From Streptomyces sclerotialus (lineage in GTDB: Bacteria > Actinomycetota > Actinomycetes > Streptomycetales > Streptomycetaceae): a DNA stretch of 64,000 nucleotides. A program made the position numbers and the translations under genes. This document shows, piece after piece, positions 35,133 through 43,077 of this stretch; the first letter of the stretch is position 1; every line of letters begins with the position of its first letter. The DNA lies in contig NZ_JBFOHP010000002.1 of the NCBI RefSeq assembly GCF_040907265.1, positions 1,550,001 through 1,614,000 on the forward strand, written 5' to 3'. Below the pieces are notes generated by a model. The model was not told where the DNA came from. It was given only the letters and a program-made list of their open reading frames with translations, and did not search any database.

Positions 35133-35642
35133 GTGATCAGGCAGCCCAGCAGGCACTGCGCGGTGGAGCTCCAAGCCCTGCCCGCACGCATCGGACAGAT
35201 GCGAAGAATCGTATCGGCACAGCTACGTTACTGGCGTCTCGACGCCTTGATCGACGCGGCGACGCTCGGAGTGACGGAGCTGCTCGCCAACGTTCATCAG
35301 CACGCCCTGCCCAGCAAGCAGTGCACGGTCGAACTGTCGGTCCTGCTGGACCAGTTGACCGTGTCGGTACGCGATCTGGACCCCAGGATGCCGCAGCCCG
35401 CCGCGGCCGGGCCGCTGGATATCGGGGGCCGGGGCCTGACCCTGATCGCCGAGCTGAGCGAGAGCTGGGGCGCCCGTCCGGAGGACAGCGGCAAGGTCGT
35501 CTGGTTCACGCTCCCCGCACTCACCCGCGGCCGCGAGGAACCGGGCCACGCGCTCACCGGCCTGCCGGCGGAACCACCACGCGCGAAGCGCACGGAAGCG
35601 AGCGGCGGAGTACGCGCCGCAGGCGGCGCCCACGTGGGCTGA
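35133..35642 (+). CDS. HATPase-domain anti-sigma-type regulatory protein
   Basis: 169 residues. ALPARIGQMRRIVSAQLRYW, then ATLGVTELLANVHQHA (N box), the SVRDLDPRMP G1-like segment with Asp, and GGRGLTLIAELSESWGARPEDSGKVVWFTL (G2 and last strand) show the small GHKL ATPase fold of Streptomyces RsbW-like proteins. A 35-residue hydrophilic tail follows. It has no STAS partner adjacent. The GTG start follows GGGAG. A very strong palindromic hairpin lies right at its stop. Confidence 0.85.
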   Translation: MIRQPSRHCAVELQALPARIGQMRRIVSAQLRYWRLDALIDAATLGVTELLANVHQHALPSKQCTVELSVLLDQLTVSVRDLDPRMPQPAAAGPLDIGGRGLTLIAELSESWGARPEDSGKVVWFTLPALTRGREEPGHALTGLPAEPPRAKRTEASGGVRAAGGAHVG

Positions 35643-35675
35643 GCGCCCGGTCCCCCGGGGGACCGGGCGCTCAGC
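35638..35675 (+). terminator. Perfect 19-bp palindromic hairpin at the HATPase stop
   Basis: GCTGAGCGCCCGGTCCCCC (35638-35656) is the exact reverse complement of GGGGGACCGGGCGCTCAGC (35657-35675). The left arm includes the TGA stop (35640-35642), so the hairpin begins inside the last codon. Confidence 0.85.
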
Positions 35676-35752
35676 CGTTCACGGGACGAAGTGACGGAGC
35701 CGGGTACGCCCATCCACCAAACTCTGTAACTACTGGTATGTAAAGTGCTTCC

Positions 35753-36703
35753 ATGGACACGCCTCAGCGCATAGCAGGGACTCGTTCCGCGGCCCTTCGT
35801 ACCGTCACGGGCGACCTGCCCCCGACGGCCCTCCACGGCCGGTGCGACGCCCACGACCACCTCTTCCTCACCAGCCCGCAACTGCCCGGCCAGGAGCTGG
35901 CCGACCCTGCCGCCGCTGCCGCCGAACTGCGGGCCTTCAGGGAGGCGGGTGGCGGCACAGTGGTGCAGTGGACGCCGTACGGGATGGGGCGCCGCGCGGC
36001 CGAACTGGTACGCCTCTCCCGGGAGTCGGGCGTACGGATCGTCGCGGCCACCGGACTGCACCAGGCGGCGCACTACGCACCCGAGGTCATCGCACGGGTC
36101 GGCGGCGACCTGGCGGGGCTCTTCGTCGCCGAGCTCACCGAGGGCATCGGCGGTCCCGGAGGACCGCGGGCCGGTCTCGTGAAAGTGGCCGGCGGCTTCC
36201 ACGGCCTGGACGCGCACGCCCGGCGCACCCTGTCCGCTGCGGCCGAGGCGCACCACGCCACAGGGGCCGCCATCGGCGTGCACCTGGAGCTCGGCACAGG
36301 GGCGCTCGACGTGCTCGACCTGTTGTGCGGCGCGGCGGGGGTACCGCCGCGGCGCGTGGTCCTCGGGCACCTCAACCGCTCCCCGGATACGGCCGTTCAC
36401 CGCGCGGCCGCCGGGGCGGGGGCCTACCTCGCCTTCGACGGTCCGTCACGCACGCACCACGCGACGGACTGGCGGCTCCCGGAGACGCTGGCGGAGCTGG
36501 TCGACGCCGGGTTCGGCGACCGGATCCTGCTGGGCGGCGACACGACCACGGCAGCGGCCCGTTCGGTCGACGGCGGGCCGGGCATGCCGTACGTCGTGGA
36601 CGGGCTGCGGCGCCGCCTCGTACTCACCCTGGAGGAAGCAGCCGTCGAGCGCATGCTGACGGCCAACCCGGCGCGTGCGTTCGCCACGGAGTGGCGGGCC
36701 TGA
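35753..36703 (+). CDS. Phosphotriesterase-family metal hydrolase
   Basis: 316 residues with the amidohydrolase TIM-barrel. The first metal site is CDAHDHLF (HxH, about residue 34), and LHLELGTGALDVLDLL-type plus VVLGHLNRSPD segments supply further His ligands, with the late Asp in ILLGGDTTTA. PTE-family members hydrolyse phosphotriesters, lactones or other esters; substrate cannot be told. It converges on a ROK repressor gene with 18 bases between. No good ribosome-binding site precedes the ATG; TAAAGT six bases before it suggests a leaderless message. Confidence 0.88.
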   Translation: MDTPQRIAGTRSAALRTVTGDLPPTALHGRCDAHDHLFLTSPQLPGQELADPAAAAAELRAFREAGGGTVVQWTPYGMGRRAAELVRLSRESGVRIVAATGLHQAAHYAPEVIARVGGDLAGLFVAELTEGIGGPGGPRAGLVKVAGGFHGLDAHARRTLSAAAEAHHATGAAIGVHLELGTGALDVLDLLCGAAGVPPRRVVLGHLNRSPDTAVHRAAAGAGAYLAFDGPSRTHHATDWRLPETLAELVDAGFGDRILLGGDTTTAAARSVDGGPGMPYVVDGLRRRLVLTLEEAAVERMLTANPARAFATEWRA

Positions 36704-36721
36704 GGCGCCGGCGGCGGGAGG

Positions 36722-37963
36722 TCAGCCGGACGGTTCGGCACCGAGGACGATCAGCGGGTCGTCCAGCACCGGCTGCCAGGCCAGTTCCGCCGCGCCGACC
36801 AGCCCGTTGTGGTCCAGGGTGCACGGCAGGATGGGCACACCGCCGCTGCGCCCCCAGAGGCTGCGGTCCGCCACCACGGCGCGCAGCCGCTCCGGGTCGG
36901 CCTCCAGGAGCGCCCGGTGCAGTCCGCCCAGGATGATGCGGTCGGGGTTGAGGATGTTGACCAGCCCGGCGATGCCCAGGCCGAGCCGGTCGATCAGCAG
37001 TTCCCCCGCGGCCCTCACGGCGGGGTCCGCGTACTCCTCGCGCAGCATGTCGGTCGCCTGCTTGAGCAGCGAGCCCTCCGGCCCGGGCGTGCGGCCGGCG
37101 GCGCCGAGGAAGGCGAGCGGGTCCGCCTCGACGTCCAGGCAGCCACGGCTGCCGCAGTGACAGGGCGCGCCCTCGGGGTTGACGGTGAGGTGACCGACCT
37201 CCAGGGCCAGGCCCGAACTGCCGCTGTGCAGCCGCCCGTCCAGGACCAGCGCGCCGCCGACGCCACGGTGGCCGGACGCCACGCAGAGCAGGTCGCGGGC
37301 GCCGCGGCCGGCGCCGTGGCGGTGTTCGGCGAGCGCCGTGAGGTTGACATCGTTGCCGCTGAAGCCCACGTCCTGGGTGACGCCGGGGACGCCGGCGTCC
37401 GCCAGCGCCTGGAGGAACAGCTGCCGTACGGGGGCGCCGGCGGGCCAGGCGAGGTGCAGCGGGTTGAGCGCTTCGCCGTCCGGCTCGGCGACCGCCGACG
37501 GCACGGCGAGGCCCGCGCCCAGGCAGCGCCGCCCGCTGTCGCGCAGCAGGCCGGAACCGGCCTGCACGGCCTCGGACAGGATGTGGGCGGGGTCGGCGGG
37601 GACCGTGCCGCAGCCGGACGTGGTGGCCACGATCCGGCCGCCGAGGCCCACCAGCGCCACCCGGTAACCGTCCGCGTGGATCTGGACGGCCAGGACGACC
37701 GGTCCCCGCTCCGCGATGAACAGCCGGTGCGAGGGGCGTCCCTGGGTGCCCGCCGCGGCGGTCGGGTGCGCGTCGACGGTGATGAGGCCGAGCGCCTCGA
37801 GCTCGGCGGCCACCGCACCGGCCGTCGCGCGTGTCACGCCGAGTTCGGAGGTCAGTACGGCACGCGTGGGCGCGCGTCCGGTGTGTACGAGCTCCAGCGC
37901 GGGTCCGAGCGCGCCGCGGCCCCGCTCCAGCCTGGTCGTCCGAGTGTGGGTCACGCCGTCCAT
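36722..37963 (-). CDS. ROK-family (NagC/XylR-type) transcriptional repressor
   Basis: 413 residues. The N-terminal winged HTH (about 20-65) reads HTGRAPTRAVLTSELGVTRA, then TAGAVAAELEALGLITVD; a ROK sugar-kinase-like domain follows. The zinc motif is GAPCHCGSRGCLD (CXCGXXGC), preceded by EVGHLTV with the ROK signature, and NPDRIILGG lies in the C-terminal lobe. It probably represses a carbohydrate gene set in the absence of its sugar; the target is not evident. It converges on the phosphotriesterase gene. The start at 37963 lacks a close ribosome-binding site. Confidence 0.9.
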   Translation of the reverse strand: MDGVTHTRTTRLERGRGALGPALELVHTGRAPTRAVLTSELGVTRATAGAVAAELEALGLITVDAHPTAAAGTQGRPSHRLFIAERGPVVLAVQIHADGYRVALVGLGGRIVATTSGCGTVPADPAHILSEAVQAGSGLLRDSGRRCLGAGLAVPSAVAEPDGEALNPLHLAWPAGAPVRQLFLQALADAGVPGVTQDVGFSGNDVNLTALAEHRHGAGRGARDLLCVASGHRGVGGALVLDGRLHSGSSGLALEVGHLTVNPEGAPCHCGSRGCLDVEADPLAFLGAAGRTPGPEGSLLKQATDMLREEYADPAVRAAGELLIDRLGLGIAGLVNILNPDRIILGGLHRALLEADPERLRAVVADRSLWGRSGGVPILPCTLDHNGLVGAAELAWQPVLDDPLIVLGAEPSG

Positions 37964-38269
37964 TCTGACTTTGTATCCGCCTTGAACAAAACACGGCCCG
38001 CCGCCTCACGGAAATCGCCCCGTCGCGCACCGCACACCGAGACGCTACCTCCCGTCCGCCGCGCGTACGGACGCACGCCGTCGGCGGCGCGCACCGGCGC
38101 CCGGCGCACACGCGGCCGGAACCACGCACTGACAGCCGCAGGCGCCGCCTCGATACTTGAGTACGGACACCGTCGCGTGAGTACCTACACGGATGTCCGT
38201 CCCGCCCGGAGCACGTACGACTGGACCCGTACTGCTGCATCGGCACCTGGACCGCCCCTGGGGGGACAC
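37964..38269. other. Divergent intergenic region, ROK repressor and SCO4225-like gene
   Basis: 306 bases without a gene I can support. It contains two GAGTAC hexamers (within TTGAGTACGGA near 38158 and GTGAGTACC near 38177) about 20 bases apart, which could be a direct-repeat regulator site, and a CGGACGC-rich left half. Confidence 0.6.
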
Positions 38270-38701
38270 ATGAACGCGACAGCCCGCCTCCACGACCCCG
38301 CGACGACCGGCCCGAACGCGCACCTGGCCGCCTGGCTGCGCGACGCGGGACGGCTGACCTTCGGCAATCCCGTATCGCGCGGCTATCTGGCCGTGTTCGC
38401 CGCGGCGGTGGTCTTCGCCGTCGTCGACTCGCTCTTCGTCGGCCACCCGGACGCCTCCATGTCCGGAGTCTGGGCCGCGCTGGTCACCTCCCCGACCCTC
38501 TTCCCGCTGTGGTTCGCGGGGGACGCGCTGTGGCCCGACGCGGGCGCGCCCGCCTGGTACACGGTCACCACCCTCGGCGTCGCGGCACTGCTCAACGCGC
38601 TGCTGCTCGGCCTGGTCCACCGCGGTCTGCGCGGCCGGCCCACCGCGCCGCGGGCCGTTGTCAGTGGCGGCTGGCACACTCAACGGCATGGAGATCACTG
38701 A
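38270..38701 (+). CDS. SCO4225-like membrane protein
   Basis: 143 residues with three hydrophobic segments (about residues 37-55, 68-90 and 92-115). The stretch FVGHPDASMSGVWAALVTSPTLFPL matches short Streptomyces proteins I recall under the NCBI name SCO4225 family membrane protein, of unknown function. The ATG at 38270 follows CTGGGGGG. Its last 14 bases overlap the start of the maleylpyruvate isomerase-like gene, so the two are coupled. Confidence 0.75.
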   Translation: MNATARLHDPATTGPNAHLAAWLRDAGRLTFGNPVSRGYLAVFAAAVVFAVVDSLFVGHPDASMSGVWAALVTSPTLFPLWFAGDALWPDAGAPAWYTVTTLGVAALLNALLLGLVHRGLRGRPTAPRAVVSGGWHTQRHGDH

Positions 38702-39503
38702 TTACGTCGAAACCCTCCGCGGGGACGGCCAGTTGCTCGCGGACGCCGCCGACCGGGCCGGCCCCGACGCCTCGGTCCCGGCCTGCCCCGACTGGCAGGT
38801 CCGCGACCTGCTCACGCACATCGGCCGCGTCCACCGCTGGGCGACGGGGTACGTCACGGGCGCGACGGAGGGACGTACGCGTCCGCCCGAGGCGCCCGAC
38901 CTGGACGGCTCGAAGCTGGTCGAGTGGGTGCGCGAAGGACACGGCGCGCTGGTCGCGGCGCTGGCCGCCGCGCCCGCCGACCTGTCCTGCTGGACCTTCC
39001 TCTCCGCCCCGTCGCCACTGGCGTTCTGGGCGCGCCGGCAGGCCCATGAGACCGCGATGCACCGCATCGACGCCGAGGCGGCCCTCGGCGCGGGCTTCTC
39101 GCCGATCGCCCCCGAGTTCGCCGCCGACGGCATCGACGAGCTGCTGACCGGCTTCCTCGCCCGGGACCGTGGCCGCGGACGCACGACGTCCGCCAAGGAG
39201 TTGTACATACGCACCACGGACGCGCCCGGCGCCGACGGCACGGGCAACGCCGCCTGGCGCGTACGGCTTTCGGACGGGCCGCCGCGTACGGAGCGGGTGA
39301 CGGCGACCGGAGCGGACGACGGCGTGCCCGGCCGCGCGGCCGTTGCCGGTGGCCCGGCGCCGGACTGCGTGCTCGAAGGCCCGGCGGCGGATCTCTACGC
39401 GATGCTGTGGAACCGCCTGCCGTGGCAGAGTTCGGCGGCCGTGAAGGTGACGTCCGGCGACGGCTCCCTCCCTCGGCTCTGGCAGGAGCTCTTCGCCGTC
39501 TGA
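38688..39503 (+). CDS. Maleylpyruvate isomerase-family mycothiol-dependent enzyme (DinB-like)
   Basis: 271 residues. The N-terminal DinB-like four-helix bundle carries CPDWQVRDLLTHIGRVHRW (first metal His) and RRQAHETAMHRIDAE (two further His), the MDMPI_N metal triad. A C-terminal domain ends with DLYAMLWNRLPWQSSAAVKV. Family members use mycothiol for detoxification or isomerisation; the substrate is unknown. Mycothiol is the actinobacterial low-molecular-weight thiol. It overlaps the upstream membrane-protein gene by 14 bases. Confidence 0.88.
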   Translation: MEITDYVETLRGDGQLLADAADRAGPDASVPACPDWQVRDLLTHIGRVHRWATGYVTGATEGRTRPPEAPDLDGSKLVEWVREGHGALVAALAAAPADLSCWTFLSAPSPLAFWARRQAHETAMHRIDAEAALGAGFSPIAPEFAADGIDELLTGFLARDRGRGRTTSAKELYIRTTDAPGADGTGNAAWRVRLSDGPPRTERVTATGADDGVPGRAAVAGGPAPDCVLEGPAADLYAMLWNRLPWQSSAAVKVTSGDGSLPRLWQELFAV

Positions 39504-39553
39504 CCGCCCCGGCACGTGCCCGGACGCCCGCCGCCCCGGACGGCTCGCCGTCG

Positions 39554-40420
39554 TCAGCCCGCGAAGGCCGGCTGCTCGATCCCCCGGCCCGCGCCGGGGA
39601 CGACGAGCACCGAGCCTTCCAGCGGGTGGCGCGGCGTGTCCTCCTGCGCCGTGGTGATGTAGAGATCGGTGAGGCCGCTGCCGCCGAAGGCGCAGGCCGT
39701 CGGGCGGCGTACGGGCAGTTCGACCGTGCGGTCGAGAGTGCCGTCGGGCGTGTAGCGGCGTACCTGCCCGCCCTCCCACAGCGCCACCCAGACACCGCCG
39801 TCCGCGTCCACGCACATCCCGTCCGGGAAGCCCGCGCCCTCCTCGATCTCCACGAAGGGACGCCGGTTCCGTACGAACTCCCCGGCCGGGCCGTCCTCTT
39901 CCCCGCCACCCGCGTCGAAGACGTCGATCCGCCGGGTCGGGCTGTCGATGTAGTACATCAGCCGGCCGTCCGGGCTCCAGTCGATGCCGTTGCTGACCGC
40001 GACCTCCGGCAGCACCCGCTGCTCGCTGCCGTCCGGGGCGATCCGCGTCAGCGTGCCGCCGCCCTGCGCCTCGTCGTACCGCATCGTCCCGGCCCACAGC
40101 GCGCCGTCGGGGGCCACTGCCGCGTCGTTGCCGCGCCGCCCCGGCACGGCCTCGTGCGCCAGCCAGGAGAAGGCCCCGTCGGCGTCGTAGCGGCCCACGC
40201 CGTCCCGCAGGTTGACGACCAAACCACCGCCCGCGCGCGGCTTCGCGGCGCCCACGTGCTGTTCGGTGACCATGACGGTGCGGCGGCCGGTCGCGGGGTC
40301 GAAGGTGTGCACCCGGCAGGTGAGGATGTCGACCCAGATCAGCCGCGCCCGCGCGGAGTCCCACGTGGGCCCCTCGCCCAGCCGTGCACCCGACCGTACG
40401 GCAACGTCCCAAGGCCTCAT
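39554..40420 (-). CDS. SMP-30/gluconolactonase-family protein
   Basis: 288 residues forming the six-bladed beta-propeller of SMP-30. Metal ligands are visible as Glu in RLGEGPTWD (residue ~16), Asn in AVSNGIDWSPDG (~143) and Asp in GFPDGMCVDADGGVW (~200). These enzymes hydrolyse sugar lactones with a divalent metal. The ATG at 40420 follows GGAGGAAGG. It converges on the maleylpyruvate isomerase-like gene; no sugar dehydrogenase is adjacent. Confidence 0.9.
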   Translation of the reverse strand: MRPWDVAVRSGARLGEGPTWDSARARLIWVDILTCRVHTFDPATGRRTVMVTEQHVGAAKPRAGGGLVVNLRDGVGRYDADGAFSWLAHEAVPGRRGNDAAVAPDGALWAGTMRYDEAQGGGTLTRIAPDGSEQRVLPEVAVSNGIDWSPDGRLMYYIDSPTRRIDVFDAGGGEEDGPAGEFVRNRRPFVEIEEGAGFPDGMCVDADGGVWVALWEGGQVRRYTPDGTLDRTVELPVRRPTACAFGGSGLTDLYITTAQEDTPRHPLEGSVLVVPGAGRGIEQPAFAG

Positions 40421-40589
40421 GACCGCTCGCCTTCCTCCGGCACCGGTTCCTCCGGCGCGCGTAACCGCGGCACGAGGCGTGCGCCACTGCCGTGCATGCG
40501 CTGGTTCCGGCCGGTCACCGGCCGGTCGCGCTCACCCTATGAGCGGCCGGAGGGGAGCGGCAATCCCGTGCGCATGACAGACTCTCACC

Positions 40590-40856
40590 GTGTCTCCGAC
40601 CCGCTCACAGGCCCAACGGGACGCCGTCACCGTCGAGATCGCCTTCGCCGTGGTGACCGGTGCGCTCGCGGGCGGCCTCGCCTTCCTGCTCTGCGCCGCG
40701 CCTGTCCTCTGGGGCGTGGTGCCCGTCTCCTGGCGCGGCTCCTGGCTCATGGCGGCCGCCGTGCTCGGTGGCGCGGTCTGCGCCGTCCGGGTGGTGCGCG
40801 TCCTGTGGCGGTGGCGTCAGCCCAGCCGGCCGGGGCGTACGGGTCCCGACTCGTAG
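40590..40856 (+). CDS. DUF6332-like small membrane protein
   Basis: 88 residues. SQAQRDAVTVEIAFAVVTGALAG opens into two transmembrane helices (about 14-36 and 48-68), and the tail WRQPSRPGRTGPDS matches Streptomyces proteins I recall as DUF6332, unknown function. The GTG start at 40590 has no clear ribosome-binding site and may be leaderless. Its last 40 bases overlap the 3' end of the two-component remnant on the other strand. Confidence 0.75.
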   Translation: MSPTRSQAQRDAVTVEIAFAVVTGALAGGLAFLLCAAPVLWGVVPVSWRGSWLMAAAVLGGAVCAVRVVRVLWRWRQPSRPGRTGPDS

Positions 40857-41344
40857 CCGGGCACCACCAGTTGTGCCCGGCCCCGGGCGCCCAGCTCCAC
40901 CATCGTGCGGCTGACGTGCGTCGTGGCGATCCGCAGCCGCTCCTCGCCGGTCCGGCGCCGCTCCGCCGCGGCGCGCTCGGCCCGCCCGTGGACGAGCTGT
41001 TCGCGGCGGACACGGCCCGGTTCGGACGCGGCGGCGGTCGCCACCGCCCATGCGGTGACGACCAGCTCCTGCCCGCAGGGCGCGGCGCCGTCGGTGCCCG
41101 GCGGCAGCCACCGGTACAGCCAGTGCGCGACGAGGAGGTGCCCGGCTCGGACCGGCGCCACCGCGCTCCAGGCGGCGACGCGCCGCCCCGCGACGACGGC
41201 GGCGAAGCAGCCGACCGCCACGAGCAGGAGGACCGGACCGTACGGACAGCCGTCGGCGAGGTGGAGCGTGGCCGCGACCGCCGTGCCGAATGCGACGGTG
41301 CGCGGGAAGCGGTGCCGTACCGGCGACAGGCCCGGTCGAGCCAC
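40817..41344 (-). pseudogene. Two-component system deletion remnant: histidine kinase N-terminus joined to response-regulator C-terminus
   Basis: The 175-residue frame is a chimera. Its first ~145 residues look like the membrane-sensing part of a NarL-type histidine kinase (hydrophobic segments, then VRREQLVHGRAERAAAERRR and the dimerisation-helix start GEERLRIA), where intact kinases continue with RELHD and the ATPase. Instead it passes directly into TTHVSRTMVELGARGRAQLV and GYESGPVRPGRLG, the end of a LuxR-type response-regulator DNA-binding domain. The phospho-accepting His, the ATPase, the receiver and most of the HTH are gone. An in-frame deletion across adjacent kinase and regulator genes explains this; the junction is near 40920-40930. 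The start is uncertain. Confidence 0.75.
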
Positions 41345-41478
41345 CCGAACCGGTCGAACCACCGGAACCGCCCGAGTCGCCCGAGTCGCCCGAGCCGGCC
41401 ACCGAACCACCCGAACCGCCCGAGCGCCCTCGCCCGCTCAGCCCTCGACGCTCAACCCCTCAGCGCTCAACCCCTCGG
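41338..41478. repeat. Low-complexity simple-repeat region
   Basis: 41338-41430 is built from short CCGAAC/CCGAG-type units (CCACCCGAACC, CGCCCGAGT repeated), and 41449-41478 is a 15-bp duplication of CGCTCAACCCCTCAG with one change. It lies at the upstream end of the two-component remnant and before the end of the reductase gene. Confidence 0.75.
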
Positions 41479-41488
41479 TCCGCGCCCC

Positions 41489-42691
41489 TCACCGATCCAG
41501 TGCCGACAGCGCCCGGTGGGCCAATGGGTGGGTGCGGACGATTTCGGCGAGGGTGGTGGTGCCTCGCGTGATCTTCGTGAAGGCGTTCCACGCGGGGCGG
41601 AAGCCGGTGATCGCCGCGTGCAGCATGCCGGGGCGGCGCGAGAAGACCCCGAGCATCCGGCGGCCCACGCTCATCTCGACACCCAGCCCGGCCTTGATGG
41701 CGAAGGCGTAGTTGAGCGCCTGGCGCCGCGCGTCGACCGCGTCGTGCGCCTCGGCGACCCGCACCGCCCACTCCCCCGCAAGCCGGCCCGACCGCAGCGC
41801 GAAGGAGATGCCTTCCCGCGTCCACGGCTCCAGCAGCCCGGCCGCGTCACCGCAGACCAGCACGCGCCCCCGCGACAGCGGCGAGTCCTCGGCACGGCAC
41901 CGCGTCAGGTGCCCGGACGAGATCGAGGGCTCGAAGCCCGCGAGCCCCAGCCGCCCGATGAACTCCTCCAGGTACCGCTTGGTGGCCGCGCCCTCGCCGC
42001 GCGCGGAGATCACGCCGACGGTCAGCGTGTCGCCCTTGGGGAAGACCCACCCGTAGCTGCCCGGGATCGGCCCCCAGTCGATGAGCACCCGCCCCGCCCA
42101 GTCCTCGGCGACCGTCGGCGGCACCGGGATCTCCGCCTCCAGCCCCAGGTCCACCTGGTCGAGCTTGACGCCGACGTGGGCCCCTATCCGGCTCGCGCTG
42201 CCGTCCGCGCCGATCACCGCACGCGCGAGCACCGTCTCGCCGCCGCTCAGCACGACCGCGACGGTACGCCGGTCCGGGACGGCGCTGCCGTGCTGCTCGA
42301 CCCGGCTGACCGTGACGCCCGTACGCAGCTCCGCGCCCGCCTTCTGGGCGGCCTCGACGAGCTGGGCGTCGAACTCGGGGCGGTTGATGAGGCCGAAGAG
42401 CATCTGCCGGGAGCGACGGGTACGCGTCAGCTTGCCGTTCAGGGAGAACGTCACCGCGTGCACCCGGTCCTGCAGGGGCAGCTCGAAGCCGGGCGGGAGC
42501 GCGTCACGCGAGGGGCCGATGATGCCTCCTCCGCAGGTCTTGTAACGGGGAAGTTCGGCCTTCTCCAGGATGAGTACGCGGCGTCCCGTACAGGCCGCGG
42601 CGTACGCCGCCGAGGCGCCCGCCGGCCCCGCGCCGACCACCACCACGTCCCACACCGTACGGCCGTCCCGGTCTGCGCTCTCGCTGCTCAC
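41489..42691 (-). CDS. Geranylgeranyl reductase-family FAD-dependent oxidoreductase
   Basis: 400 residues. WDVVVVGAGPAGASAAYAAA is the FAD dinucleotide fold (GxGxxG, about 17-30), CGGGIIGPS the conserved cysteine region, GADGSASRIGAHVG the DG motif and RVLVCGDAAGLLEPWTREGISFAL the second FAD-binding and membrane-associated signature of the GG-reductase family. Such enzymes reduce isoprenoid double bonds; in Streptomyces near respiratory genes they may act on menaquinone side chains. The GTG at 42691 lies 11 bases after GGAG. It is divergent from the dipeptidase gene across a repeat-rich region. Confidence 0.88.
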   Translation of the reverse strand: MSSESADRDGRTVWDVVVVGAGPAGASAAYAAACTGRRVLILEKAELPRYKTCGGGIIGPSRDALPPGFELPLQDRVHAVTFSLNGKLTRTRRSRQMLFGLINRPEFDAQLVEAAQKAGAELRTGVTVSRVEQHGSAVPDRRTVAVVLSGGETVLARAVIGADGSASRIGAHVGVKLDQVDLGLEAEIPVPPTVAEDWAGRVLIDWGPIPGSYGWVFPKGDTLTVGVISARGEGAATKRYLEEFIGRLGLAGFEPSISSGHLTRCRAEDSPLSRGRVLVCGDAAGLLEPWTREGISFALRSGRLAGEWAVRVAEAHDAVDARRQALNYAFAIKAGLGVEMSVGRRMLGVFSRRPGMLHAAITGFRPAWNAFTKITRGTTTLAEIVRTHPLAHRALSALDR

Positions 42692-42714
42692 CTGTGCTGC
42701 TACTCCCGATCGAT

Positions 42715-42760
42715 CCCTGGCACGAATTCCTGGCACGAATCCCTGGCACGAATTTCTGGC
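42715..42760. repeat. 13-bp tandem repeat (about 3.4 copies)
   Basis: CTGGCACGAAT recurs at 42717, 42730 and 42743, with a partial fourth copy at 42756 (period 13). It directly abuts the 20-bp array. Confidence 0.85.
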
Positions 42761-42860
42761 CGCGTACTGGCGCTCCGTTGCGCGTACCGCCCGCACGCCG
42801 CGCGTACCGCCGCGCCCTTGCGCGTACCGCCCGCACCTCGCGCGTACCGCCCGCATCCTA
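42761..42860. repeat. 20-bp tandem repeat (five copies)
   Basis: Units start at 42761, 42781, 42801, 42821 and 42841; each begins CGCGTACCGC (first unit CGCGTACTGG) and most continue CCGCAC. The period is exactly 20, so the core faces shift by two helical turns only. Confidence 0.9.
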
Positions 42861-43077
42861 CGGCTCGCTGATCGCGGAGGTGCCTGTGGGAAGATCGGAG
42901 GCACCATCCCCTACGTACGGACGCGTAACGTACGGACGCACGGAGACGTTCCGTGCGGACGCTCGCGGACGGCACCGTGCCGCTCCGGACGCCCTGGCTC
43001 CACCCTCCGGCCACGGCCCGGGCGGGCCGCGCGGACACCGTCCACCAGGACAACGTCGCGCCCAGAAGGAGCGTTCC

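Larger units (their letters stand above)
42692..43077. other. Repeat-rich divergent intergenic region
   Basis: 386 bases with no supported gene. It holds two minisatellites (42715-42760 and 42761-42860), a CGTACGGACGC direct repeat near 42916-42941, and the dipeptidase ribosome-binding site. Confidence 0.75.

Noticed and set aside
42761..42860. CRISPR array
   Set aside because: Units are contiguous 20-mers without distinct spacers.
39407..42871. 1154-residue plus-strand frame
   Set aside because: Runs antisense through the lactonase, remnant and reductase genes; composition shows repeats, not a domain.
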